Positions 1 through 5,853 of a DNA stretch of 6,325 bases are shown piece after piece. This DNA comes from Acidobacteriota bacterium (GTDB lineage: Bacteria > Acidobacteriota > UBA6911), in the NCBI GenBank assembly GCA_031254095.1, contig JAIRVC010000246.1, forward strand, positions 1 through 6,325, read 5' to 3'. A program made the position numbers and the translations under genes. The notes below the pieces were generated by a model, which saw nothing but the letters and a program-made list of their open reading frames with translations, was not told the DNA's origin and ran no database searches. How positions within the stretch are numbered: position 1 is the stretch's first letter; every line of letters begins with the position of its first letter.

Positions 1-894
1 ATGTGTTATCTGGGCGGGAAAATTGTGCTGATGCCGGAATGGGACGCGCAAACCGCGGCGGCTTTAATCGAAAGCGAGCGCGTCCGTTCATTGAGTGGAT
101 TGTCGCCGGTAATGGCAAAGAGTTTGCTGCGCGCCGACCGGTCAACGGATAGATTGCGGTCTTTGACGCATATGAATATCTACGGCGTCGCCCTTCGCAG
201 AAAATTTATTCGCGATCTGACGGACGAATTTCCTCACATAAACCTTGGAACCGGCTATGGCATGACGGAGACTTGCGGCGCCGTCAGCGTGGTTTCCGGA
301 ACGGAACTGCTTGACAATCCCGAAGTTAGCGGATTTGCGCTTCCGAGCGTGGATATAAAAATCGTCGGTCGTGACGGACGAGAAGCGGCGCTGGGAAATC
401 ATGGCGAAATATGGGTGCGCGGCGCAATGGTCATGCAGGGCTACTGTTTCGGTACGGAAAATTCCAGAGTTATGAGGGAAGACGGCTGGCTGAAAACCGG
501 AGACCTTGGTTATATCGGCCATGCGGGAACCCTGCATGTCGCCGGCCGCTTTGACGCGCTCAAGTGCGGGAAGAAACAGATTTCATCCGGGGAATTGGAG
601 CGGTTGGTTTGCGAGCTCGACGCGGTTGACGAAGCTGCCGCTTTGGGTATTTCAAATTCCGGGCAGGGCGCGAGTATCGCGTTGGCGGTACTCCCGAACA
701 GCGCGATTCGGGTTGACAAAAATGAACTGACGCGGGAAGTGACGGCTTGCGTCAAAGAATACGCGGATGATATCCGGGTAATCATAATGAACGACATTCC
801 GCGCACGGCGTCAGGAAAAGCCGACCGCAAGGCGTTGAAACTGCAAATAACGGATTTTATGAACTCAGGGAGTGAATATGCAGGCGCAAGATGA
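1..894 (+). CDS. AMP-forming acyl/aminoacyl ligase (adenylation enzyme), C-terminal part
   Basis: This is the last 297 residues of an ANL-superfamily enzyme, which activates a carboxylic acid with ATP to an acyl-adenylate and passes it to a thiol. Visible core motifs, in window residue numbers, are A5 GYGMTE (85-90), A7 TGDLGY (166-171), the A8 hinge starting GRFD (182-185) and leading to ISSGELE (194-200), and A10 PRTASGKADR (267-276) with the catalytic Lys at 273. The N-terminal half, including the A3 phosphate-binding loop, lies before the window. Family members are about 500 residues long, so the ATG at base 1 is probably an internal Met and the gene is 5'-partial. The stop overlaps the carrier-protein gene by 17 bases, which suggests that its product loads that carrier; CoA could be the acceptor instead. 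The substrate cannot be read because most of the binding pocket is missing. Confidence 0.9.
   Translation: MCYLGGKIVLMPEWDAQTAAALIESERVRSLSGLSPVMAKSLLRADRSTDRLRSLTHMNIYGVALRRKFIRDLTDEFPHINLGTGYGMTETCGAVSVVSGTELLDNPEVSGFALPSVDIKIVGRDGREAALGNHGEIWVRGAMVMQGYCFGTENSRVMREDGWLKTGDLGYIGHAGTLHVAGRFDALKCGKKQISSGELERLVCELDAVDEAAALGISNSGQGASIALAVLPNSAIRVDKNELTREVTACVKEYADDIRVIIMNDIPRTASGKADRKALKLQITDFMNSGSEYAGAR
867..872 (+). promoter_or_regulatory. Ribosome binding site of the carrier-protein gene
   Basis: AGGGAG lies 5 bases before the ATG at 878, inside the end of the ligase gene. This spacing favours ATG 878 over the in-frame GTG at 872, which overlaps the site itself. Confidence 0.6.
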
Positions 895-1210
895 CAAACA
901 GGCGTTTTCGCCGACGGAAATTACGGTTGGTGAAATATGGATGGAAACGCTTCAACTCGACAGGATTGCTCCCGGCGATAATTTTTTCGCGCAGGGCGGC
1001 GACTCGCTGATGACGATGATGGTATTGTTCCGCGTAAGCGACATTTTAAATGTTGACATGCCGCCGGATGCCCTCATGGACGCTCCAACATTGCGGGAAT
1101 TCTGCAAGGCGATTGACCGCAGGAAAGCGGCAGAGGACGCCCCGGATATGGAAAATGTGGAAACCGGCGCGCTTCCAGGAGGAGGGGCAGGAGTGATTAA
1201 TGAGCGATAA
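878..1210 (+). CDS. Free-standing acyl/peptidyl carrier protein
   Basis: This small carrier protein (110 residues from ATG 878) holds an acyl or aminoacyl group as a thioester on a 4'-phosphopantetheine arm. The attachment site is in DNFFAQGGDSL (34-44), and Ser43 is the predicted modified residue. The GGDSL form with a preceding NFF is typical of NRPS/PKS-type and stand-alone carriers rather than fatty-acid AcpP. A four-helix carrier fold would occupy about residues 12-80. It is followed by a tail of about 30 residues containing PGGGAG that is not part of the usual domain of about 80 residues. The gene overlaps the upstream ligase by 17 bases and the downstream hydrolase by 11, so the three are probably made in coupled amounts. 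The ligase is the obvious loading enzyme. A phosphopantetheinyl transferase is needed but is not in the window. Confidence 0.9.
   Translation: MQAQDDKQAFSPTEITVGEIWMETLQLDRIAPGDNFFAQGGDSLMTMMVLFRVSDILNVDMPPDALMDAPTLREFCKAIDRRKAAEDAPDMENVETGALPGGGAGVINER
1177..1193 (+). promoter_or_regulatory. Purine-rich ribosome binding region of the beta-lactamase-fold gene
   Basis: An extended AGGAGGAGGGG run (1177-1187) is followed by AGGAG (1189-1193), which sits 6 bases before ATG 1200. Both lie inside the carrier-protein gene. This supports ATG 1200 as the start and strong, coupled translation. Confidence 0.65.
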
Positions 1211-2576
1211 TCCTCCGGAACAACAAAACCTGCAAGCGGCAATGGAAGCGTTGCAGGGGCATATGCAAACGCTGGTCGCAAAGATGCGCGCGGATACGGG
1301 AATTCCCGGAATTTGCCTCGCGCTTGATATCGCCGGGCGCTATGTATTTGCCAGCACGGGAACGCGGGCCATCGACGACCCTGCCGAAATTGATGAGAAT
1401 GCCCATTTTCAGGCGGGGTGCATCTCCAAGCTGCTGACGGCGCTGGTTGCCGCGGAGTTGATCGAGGCGGGCAAATGCGATCCGGACGATCCCATAGAAA
1501 AATACTTACATGAACTTCGCGGGACGGAACGGGGCGGGAATCTGGCGATCTGGCATTTGCTTTCGCACACGAGCGGGTATCGCGGACTCAATATCTCGGA
1601 TCCGGGCGTGGCCTACTATTATTCATGGCCTGAATGCGTCGAGTTTCTCAAAAACACGCCTCAGCTTTTCAAGCCCGGTTCAGTATTCAGCTATGAACAT
1701 GCCGAATACGCAATTCTCACAAAAATCATTGAACGAATAACCGGCGCGGATATACTCGACCTCTATCGTGAAATGATTTTTCAGCCTTTGGGCATAACCC
1801 CCGGCTCGGTAAAAGTCAAAAGGCGCGGCGATGAAGCTTACGCGGCGGAACATTCCTTCAATCGCGACACCATGAAGTTTGAAAAGGTGCGCGCTGTTCC
1901 TTTTGGAGATTTCTGGAACGGTTCCCTGTCAGGCATTACGCTGACAATGCGTGATCTGCTGCGTATTGCATCGACGATCTGCGGTATTTCCGCGCCTCCG
2001 GCAACAATGTCCGAAAAGGCAATAAAGTTCACACATAAGCAGGTAGTTAAAATTCCACGGACTTACGGGAGCGTGCGGCACGAACAAATCCCTGTATCGT
2101 TCGGCGCGGGCTGCGCGTTTTATCGCGGGTGGCTTTTAGGGCATAACGGTTCGGCGCGCGGGCAGGCCTGCGGCTTGCGCTTTGATCCGCAAAACAATAT
2201 CGCCCTGGTGATAGGCATTAATGCGTGGCAGCCGTTTTTCCGGGATTTAATCGTAAGCGGTATTTTTGGAATGCTGCGCGGGCGGCCGATACCGCCGCTC
2301 CCGGAAGAATCGCTGGAATTTTCTTTGAAGGATCTATCCGGAATCTATATCGGGCCTAAGGATTGCACGGCAGTCGTCGAATGCGAAGGAGAACAGCTTG
2401 CCTGCACTTTGCACGATCGCGATTCTCTCGCCCTGCGGATCATGATGCGGCGTGACGAAAACGGCGTTCTCGGCGTGTTTTCCGATACGCAGCACTACTC
2501 GCTCGGATTCTTTCGTGAACCTGATTCCGGAACGTATGCGCTCATGCTGGGGACGCTTGCCTTCAGAAAGCAGTGA
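1200..2576 (+). CDS. Beta-lactamase-fold hydrolase/acyltransferase with Cys in place of the catalytic Ser
   Basis: This 458-residue protein belongs to the class C beta-lactamase/penicillin-binding-protein-like superfamily. The landmarks are FQAGCISKLLTAL (70-82) at the nucleophile helix, LLSHTSG (120-126), PGSVFSYEHAEYAIL (159-173) at the YxN position, PLGI (196-199), and GHNG (314-317) at the KTG/HxG strand. After about residue 370 there is a separate beta-rich C-terminal region (SGIYIG at 380-385). Two features are odd. The expected SxxK reads C74-I-S-K77, with codon TGC at 1419-1421, and the expected Tyr-x-Asn reads Y165-E-H167. No signal peptide or membrane segment is visible, so it probably acts in the cytoplasm. 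Overlap with the carrier-protein gene suggests action on a carrier-bound thioester: release, cyclisation or transfer, as known for LovD or the PBP-type thioesterase SurE (both Ser enzymes). That role is inference; an ordinary esterase is possible. Confidence 0.88.
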   Translation: MSDNPPEQQNLQAAMEALQGHMQTLVAKMRADTGIPGICLALDIAGRYVFASTGTRAIDDPAEIDENAHFQAGCISKLLTALVAAELIEAGKCDPDDPIEKYLHELRGTERGGNLAIWHLLSHTSGYRGLNISDPGVAYYYSWPECVEFLKNTPQLFKPGSVFSYEHAEYAILTKIIERITGADILDLYREMIFQPLGITPGSVKVKRRGDEAYAAEHSFNRDTMKFEKVRAVPFGDFWNGSLSGITLTMRDLLRIASTICGISAPPATMSEKAIKFTHKQVVKIPRTYGSVRHEQIPVSFGAGCAFYRGWLLGHNGSARGQACGLRFDPQNNIALVIGINAWQPFFRDLIVSGIFGMLRGRPIPPLPEESLEFSLKDLSGIYIGPKDCTAVVECEGEQLACTLHDRDSLALRIMMRRDENGVLGVFSDTQHYSLGFFREPDSGTYALMLGTLAFRKQ

Positions 2577-2602
2577 TTAAAATTCATGGAACCCACGCTA
2601 TT

Positions 2603-2654
2603 GAACCTCTGAAAACGCCAAAATCAACGCAGAGTTTGGGGTTTTTAGAGGTTC
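2603..2654. repeat. Long imperfect inverted repeat (hairpin) between the cassette and the dehydrogenase
   Basis: Two 20-base arms (2603-2622 and 2635-2654) are separated by a 12-base loop. The outer eight bases, GAACCTCT and AGAGGTTC, match perfectly. The whole stem has 18 Watson-Crick pairs, one G-T pair and one mismatch. It could end or attenuate transcription of the upstream operon, but no T-run follows it, so it is not a textbook intrinsic terminator. Alternatively it is a copy of a dispersed palindromic repeat. Confidence 0.65.
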
Positions 2655-2664
2655 CCGCTATTAT
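2636..2664 (+). promoter_or_regulatory. Weak candidate promoter for the dehydrogenase gene
   Basis: TTGGGG (2636-2641) lies 17 bases before TATTAT (2659-2664, five of six matches to TATAAT). The -35 match is only three of six and lies in the 3' arm of the hairpin. It would give a short leader ending in the strong ribosome binding site. This is a guess from consensus matching. Confidence 0.2.
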
Positions 2665-2680
2665 TATCAGCGTTTCCCCG

Positions 2681-2686
2681 AGGAGG
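2681..2686 (+). promoter_or_regulatory. Ribosome binding site that decides the dehydrogenase start
   Basis: AGGAGG lies 7 bases before ATG 2694 but only 1 base before the in-frame ATG at 2688. Normal spacing therefore selects 2694. Confidence 0.75.
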
Positions 2687-2693
2687 TATGTCC

Positions 2694-3743
2694 ATGAAAC
2701 AGGTCTCAGCCGTCAAAATCGGCAATATGCAAAATCCTGATCCGGAAAAGCGCGGCAAGGTCGAGGTGCTCGACGTCCCGGTTAAAAACGTTGGCGATGA
2801 CGAGGTAAAAATCAAGGTTGCCTATTGTTCCATTTGCGGTTCCGACCCGCACCTGGTCGATGGAATCTTCGGCTGGGCGCCGCCTTTCGGCCTCGGCCAC
2901 GAGCTTTCCGGCGTCATCGTAGAAGTCGGCGAAACGGCCGCCGCGCACGGCTGGAAAGTCGGAGACCGTGTCGGCGGAAATTTCAGAAATTATTGCGGGA
3001 AATGCTACTACTGCGCTAACGGCATGGAACAGTTCTGCGAAAACGCGACAGAGGACCCCGGCATGGCTGAATATGTGGTCTGGAACGAACGGCAGCCCGT
3101 CAAGGTTCCGGACGGCGTTTCACTGAAAAACGCCTGTCTCATAGAACCTGTATCCATAGCCGTGCGCGTCATGGATAAGGCAAACATTAAGACCGGTCAA
3201 AACGCGGCGGTATCAGGCGGCGGCCCCATTGGTCTTTTATGTCTTCAGCTCGCAAGTCTCAACGGCGCGGCTAATCTCACCATGTTTGAACCAAATCCGG
3301 CGCGGCGCGAACTCGCGCGGAAATACGGCGCAAAATACGTCATCGATCCGACGAAGGAAGATGTGGAAAAATGGGCGGATAAAATCACTGACGGCCGCGG
3401 TTTCGATGTCTGCCTTGAAGCTTCGGGCGCGCCGGCCGCCGCTGAAACCCTGCTCAAAATCTCCGCGAAATGCGCGCGCGTCGTATATGTAGCCCAGTAT
3501 CCGCGCGATTACAACATGCCTCTCAATCTTCAAAGTCAGCTATTCATGAAAGAGCTTGAAATTACCGGCGTTTTCGTGTCGCCATACGCATTCACGCGCG
3601 CGGCGCGGATCATTGAACGGCTGGATCTCGACGATCTCACAGCCGTCGTATTTCCGATAGACCGGGCTACCGAAGCCTTTGAAGCCCACCTGACAGGCAA
3701 ACACCCGAAAGTCCTGATTCATTGCAATCCCGGCCTCGAATGA
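2694..3743 (+). CDS. Zinc-dependent medium-chain alcohol/polyol dehydrogenase
   Basis: This 349-residue enzyme belongs to the MDR superfamily and oxidises an alcohol or reduces a ketone with a nicotinamide cofactor. The catalytic-domain signature CSICGSD (45-51) supplies the Zn ligand Cys45, and GLGHE (66-70) supplies His69-Glu70. A structural-zinc lobe has four Cys at 101, 104, 107 and 115, and Glu151 sits at the usual LxEP position. The Rossmann loop is GGGPIG (175-180). An acidic residue at the end of the next strand (FEP, Glu199) favours NAD over NADP. The length matches the sorbitol/butanediol/threonine dehydrogenase group, but the substrate cannot be assigned. The start at 2694 follows from the ribosome binding site spacing. 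The gene follows the carrier cassette on the same strand after 117 bases and a hairpin, so it may have its own promoter. Confidence 0.93.
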   Translation: MKQVSAVKIGNMQNPDPEKRGKVEVLDVPVKNVGDDEVKIKVAYCSICGSDPHLVDGIFGWAPPFGLGHELSGVIVEVGETAAAHGWKVGDRVGGNFRNYCGKCYYCANGMEQFCENATEDPGMAEYVVWNERQPVKVPDGVSLKNACLIEPVSIAVRVMDKANIKTGQNAAVSGGGPIGLLCLQLASLNGAANLTMFEPNPARRELARKYGAKYVIDPTKEDVEKWADKITDGRGFDVCLEASGAPAAAETLLKISAKCARVVYVAQYPRDYNMPLNLQSQLFMKELEITGVFVSPYAFTRAARIIERLDLDDLTAVVFPIDRATEAFEAHLTGKHPKVLIHCNPGLE

Positions 3744-3753
3744 AGAATAACAA

Positions 3754-3769
3754 GGCAGACGCATCTAAA
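3754..3769 (+). repeat. 16-base repeat, copy 1
   Basis: GGCAGACGCATCTAAA occurs here, 11 bases after the dehydrogenase stop. It recurs exactly at 3864-3879 and, inverted with one mismatch, at 3972-3986. Confidence 0.7.
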
Positions 3770-3852
3770 ATCTCAAAGCATTTAACAGGCTGTCAGGGGC
3801 GCGCGTCGTAAAAGTTTTAAGCGGCGGCGAAGTTCTCCCAATATTGCTCGAA

Positions 3853-3868
3853 CTGCCCGCCAGGGCAG
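3853..3868. repeat. Small GC-rich hairpin joined to repeat copy 2
   Basis: CTGCCC and GGGCAG form a perfect six-pair stem with loop GCCA. Its 3' arm overlaps the second copy of the 16-base repeat. The next bases are not a T-run, so terminator function is doubtful. Confidence 0.5.
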
Positions 3869-3879
3869 ACGCATCTAAA
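3864..3879 (+). repeat. 16-base repeat, copy 2
   Basis: This is an exact second copy of GGCAGACGCATCTAAA, 110 bases downstream of copy 1. With the inverted copy at 3972-3986 it brackets a segment of 123 bases, like the ends of a small non-coding element. Confidence 0.7.
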
Positions 3880-3971
3880 TTTTCCGCCTGAATTGCGGCT
3901 TATCGTGCAATTGAACATTTTGAACAACTAAAATATAGGTCAAAACGCCAAGGCATTCAAAAATCACGCTT

Positions 3972-3986
3972 TTTAGATGCGCCTGC
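3972..3986 (-). repeat. 16-base repeat, inverted copy
   Basis: TTTAGATGCGCCTGC is the reverse complement of 15 bases of the direct copies with a single mismatch. It can pair with either direct copy. The neighbouring AAAACGCCAA word and the TTTTTAGA start also occur in the hairpin at 2603-2654. Confidence 0.65.
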
Positions 3987-3993
3987 ACTGGGA

Positions 3994-4045
3994 TTCGCAA
4001 AGAAAAATGTTGCGAACTTTGCGAAAAATCTTTGCGCCCTTTGCG
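3994..4045. repeat. Nine-pair hairpin and CTTTGCG word cluster downstream of ssb
   Basis: TTCGCAAAG (3994-4002) pairs with CTTTGCGAA (4017-4025) across a 14-base loop. CTTTGCG occurs at 4017, 4030 and 4039, with the inverse at 3996. The cluster lies just past the ssb stop codon, so it might shape the 3' end of that transcript. No clear T-run follows on the minus strand. Confidence 0.45.
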
Positions 4046-4058
4046 GTTTTGCTTTTAC

Positions 4059-4433
4059 CTATAAATATCCGGTGTCGTCTTCGCCGACGGATTGGATTTC
4101 CGACGTGTCTTTATTTTTCGCCCCTAAAAAAGTGATTTTTGACGCCACTACTTCCGTAATCCACCGTTTTTCCCCCGGCGTTTTCTCCCAGCTTCGCGTC
4201 CGCAATGAGCCGTCAACGCAGACGAGCCGCCCTTTTTGCAGATACTGATTGCAGAGTTCCGCCGTTTTTCCGTAGACCACAACTTTGTGCCACTCCGTGG
4301 TTTTTTCGCCGTCGCCGTGATATTCGTCAGTGGCAAGATTGAACTGCGAAACGCGCGTTCCGCCCGTCGTCGAACGTTCTTCCGGGTCTTTTCCCAGCCT
4401 TCCTATCAGCAAAACTTTATTTACAGTTCCCAT
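4059..4433 (-). CDS. ssb: Single-stranded DNA-binding protein
   Basis: This 124-residue protein coats single-stranded DNA in replication, repair and recombination. Nearly all of it is one OB-fold domain (about residues 1-105). Family marks include NKVLLIGRLGKDPE (5-18), FNLAT (31-35), EWHKVVVYGKTAE (47-59), YLQKGRLVCVDGSLRTR (64-80) and TEVVASKITFLG (93-104). The remaining tail is only about 19 residues and ends GEDDTGYL. It is acidic, but it lacks the usual long linker and the DDDIPF-type tip that binds partner proteins in E. coli. The gene stands alone on the minus strand, without the rpsF and rpsR neighbours common in many bacteria. It may therefore be an accessory or element-borne copy, or simply a lineage with a short Ssb. 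Confidence 0.95.
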   Translation of the reverse strand: MGTVNKVLLIGRLGKDPEERSTTGGTRVSQFNLATDEYHGDGEKTTEWHKVVVYGKTAELCNQYLQKGRLVCVDGSLRTRSWEKTPGEKRWITEVVASKITFLGAKNKDTSEIQSVGEDDTGYL

Positions 4434-4441
4434 TTTATATT

Positions 4442-4447
4442 CCCTCC
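4442..4447 (-). promoter_or_regulatory. Ribosome binding site of ssb
   Basis: On the minus strand GGAGGG lies 8 bases before the ATG at 4433. This is normal spacing and confirms the start. Confidence 0.7.
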
Positions 4448-4935
4448 ATTGTTAAATAACTGTCCGGCGGCGAATTGTGCAAAAATATTGTGAAATTATT
4501 TTGTGGCATCCTTTGTGCGGGGCGATATCTGTAGATTTTTGGGTGCCGATTTTTGATTGAAGAATCCTGCGTGCGGTGTCCAAACAAGCTGCCCGTTCGC
4601 TACTCCGACCCACAAAACACTGTCATTTTGCGAAATTCCGCAGTAGAATCAATCCTCTTGTGCGATTCAGGCGGCTTTTGGGCGGTTCGGAGCCAAAAAA
4701 GTTGGCAAAATAATGGAGATTATCGGAAGTTGAACAGAGGCGAACAGAAACGAAAATGCAGCATTATCCACCCTGTATGTTTGCGTCCATCCACCGGTTC
4801 CGCGCTCGTTGCGCTCGCGCTTCCCGCCGGTTGCTCACATTCGGCGCTGGTTCCGGGAACGCCGTCGGCTGATAACATGCCCGCAGTGTCAACTGCTGAC
4901 AACAGCAGGCCCCAATGAAACATCCCCAATAATCC
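4448..4935. other. Gene-poor spacer of about 490 bases
   Basis: I see no gene I can support here. An open frame on the plus strand (4553-4918, TTG start) and a minus-strand one (4720-5025) overlap each other. Neither has a ribosome binding site, recognisable motifs or protein-like composition. The first part must hold the ssb promoter, but no good -35/-10 pair stands out. Between 4790 and 4870 the sequence becomes GC-rich with repeated GCGCTCG words and a small GTTCC/GGAAC palindrome near 4850, which suggests a repeat or decayed sequence. GAACAG is repeated at 4732 and 4742. Confidence 0.5.
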
Positions 4936-5853
4936 ATGAAAATGCCGTTTAAGTTTTATCTTTACATTGTGATCTCCATGATAATCTGGGGATCGTCTTT
5001 TGTGTTTACCAAAATCTGTCTGCAAAGCATTGATCCTATCGCGCTGATCTGGCTTAGATTATTCATTTCCCTGTTTGTCCTGATTCCGATTGCATTTTTG
5101 TTTTACAGAGACGCCTTTAAATTTCAATGGAAAGACCTGAGGTTTTTTGGATTGCTGGCGATCTTTGAGCCTTTTCTGTATTTTCTTGGTGAAAATTTTT
5201 CATTGGTATATCTTTCGGCAAGTCTGGTCTCGGTAATAGTCGCAACCATTCCCGTTTTTACAACTATTTTCGCCGTACTGATTTTCAGGGAAAAACTTAC
5301 CTCCATCAACGCGCTGGGCATCGCTATTTCCATTTGCGGCACGATATTTATTTTGCTCCGGGATAGCGCAGGATTTGGCGCGATGAATGTCCGGGGCGTT
5401 TTACTCGCGTTTCTGGCCGTATTTTCCGCGACCTGCTACGTAATGATTTTAAAAAAATTATTACGTAATTATAACCCGATCGTCCTGTTGACCTGGCAGA
5501 ACATCATTGGCTGTCTTTTGTTTACGCCTTTGCTCTCAGGTTTTTCGGACTTTAACGCCATTAGTAATTCCCTGTTTACCTCTTCCGGAAAAGAAACTGT
5601 TATGCTGTGGACGGCGCTTTTAATACTGTCTTTTTTCTGTTCCGCAATCGCTTTTTTATTTTTCTCAAGCGCCATAAAAACGGGAGGAATCGTAAAAACC
5701 AACATATTTTCAAACATTGTTCCGATAGTCACTTTTATTTTAGCCGCGATAATGGGACAGGAATATTTTTCATTTGTAAAATTTATGGCTGTTTTTATAG
5801 TCGTCGGGGGATTAGCGCTGGCGCAGAGACAAAAACCTTTAGGCAAACGCTGA
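4936..5853 (+). CDS. EamA/DMT-family inner-membrane transporter
   Basis: This 305-residue, very hydrophobic protein belongs to the drug/metabolite transporter superfamily, whose members move amino acids, metabolites or drugs across the inner membrane. About ten helices can be placed: 8-25, 36-57, 69-85, 94-116, 124-141, 153-172, 182-199, 222-245, 257-273 and 279-296. These make two EamA repeats. The family signatures are IIWGSSFVFTK (16-26) at the start of repeat 1, FREKLTSINALGIAISICG (117-135) at its end, and VPIVTFILAAIMGQE (262-276) in repeat 2. The substrate cannot be predicted. ATG 4936 is the first start in frame, with a second two codons later, but no Shine-Dalgarno match precedes either. 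The gene is more AT-rich than the others (23 G+C in 4981-5040 against 33 in 2161-2220), which hints at separate ancestry or membrane-protein codon bias. Confidence 0.92.
   Translation: MKMPFKFYLYIVISMIIWGSSFVFTKICLQSIDPIALIWLRLFISLFVLIPIAFLFYRDAFKFQWKDLRFFGLLAIFEPFLYFLGENFSLVYLSASLVSVIVATIPVFTTIFAVLIFREKLTSINALGIAISICGTIFILLRDSAGFGAMNVRGVLLAFLAVFSATCYVMILKKLLRNYNPIVLLTWQNIIGCLLFTPLLSGFSDFNAISNSLFTSSGKETVMLWTALLILSFFCSAIAFLFFSSAIKTGGIVKTNIFSNIVPIVTFILAAIMGQEYFSFVKFMAVFIVVGGLALAQRQKPLGKR

Noticed and set aside
142..537. Minus-strand open frames inside the ligase gene (also 510-830)
   Set aside because: The plus-strand frame carries the full set of adenylation motifs. These are antisense shadows.
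2603..2654. Classic intrinsic terminator
   Set aside because: The stem is strong, but the bases that follow (CCGCTATTATTATC) are not a T-run.
2688..2693. ATG 2688 as the dehydrogenase start
   Set aside because: It is only 1 base from AGGAGG, too close for a ribosome binding site. ATG 2694 has normal spacing.
3237..3533. Minus-strand and alternative plus-strand frames inside the dehydrogenase gene
   Set aside because: They are shadows of a gene with intact zinc and Rossmann motifs, and their translations show nothing recognisable.
3754..3986. CRISPR array
   Set aside because: There are only two direct copies of a 16-base word, 110 bases apart, plus one inverted copy. There is no regular repeat-spacer pattern and no cas gene.
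4448..4510. Promoter for ssb
   Set aside because: The best minus-strand pairs (for example TTGCAC with TATTTA) match each consensus in only about half the positions, too weak to annotate.
4553..4918. Open frame of 121 codons on the plus strand
   Set aside because: It has a TTG start, no ribosome binding site, no recognisable domain and a skewed composition, and a second open frame overlaps it on the other strand. Kept only as part of the spacer description.
4720..5025. Open frame of 101 codons on the minus strand
   Set aside because: It overlaps the start of the well-supported transporter gene and has no motif or ribosome binding site that I can see.
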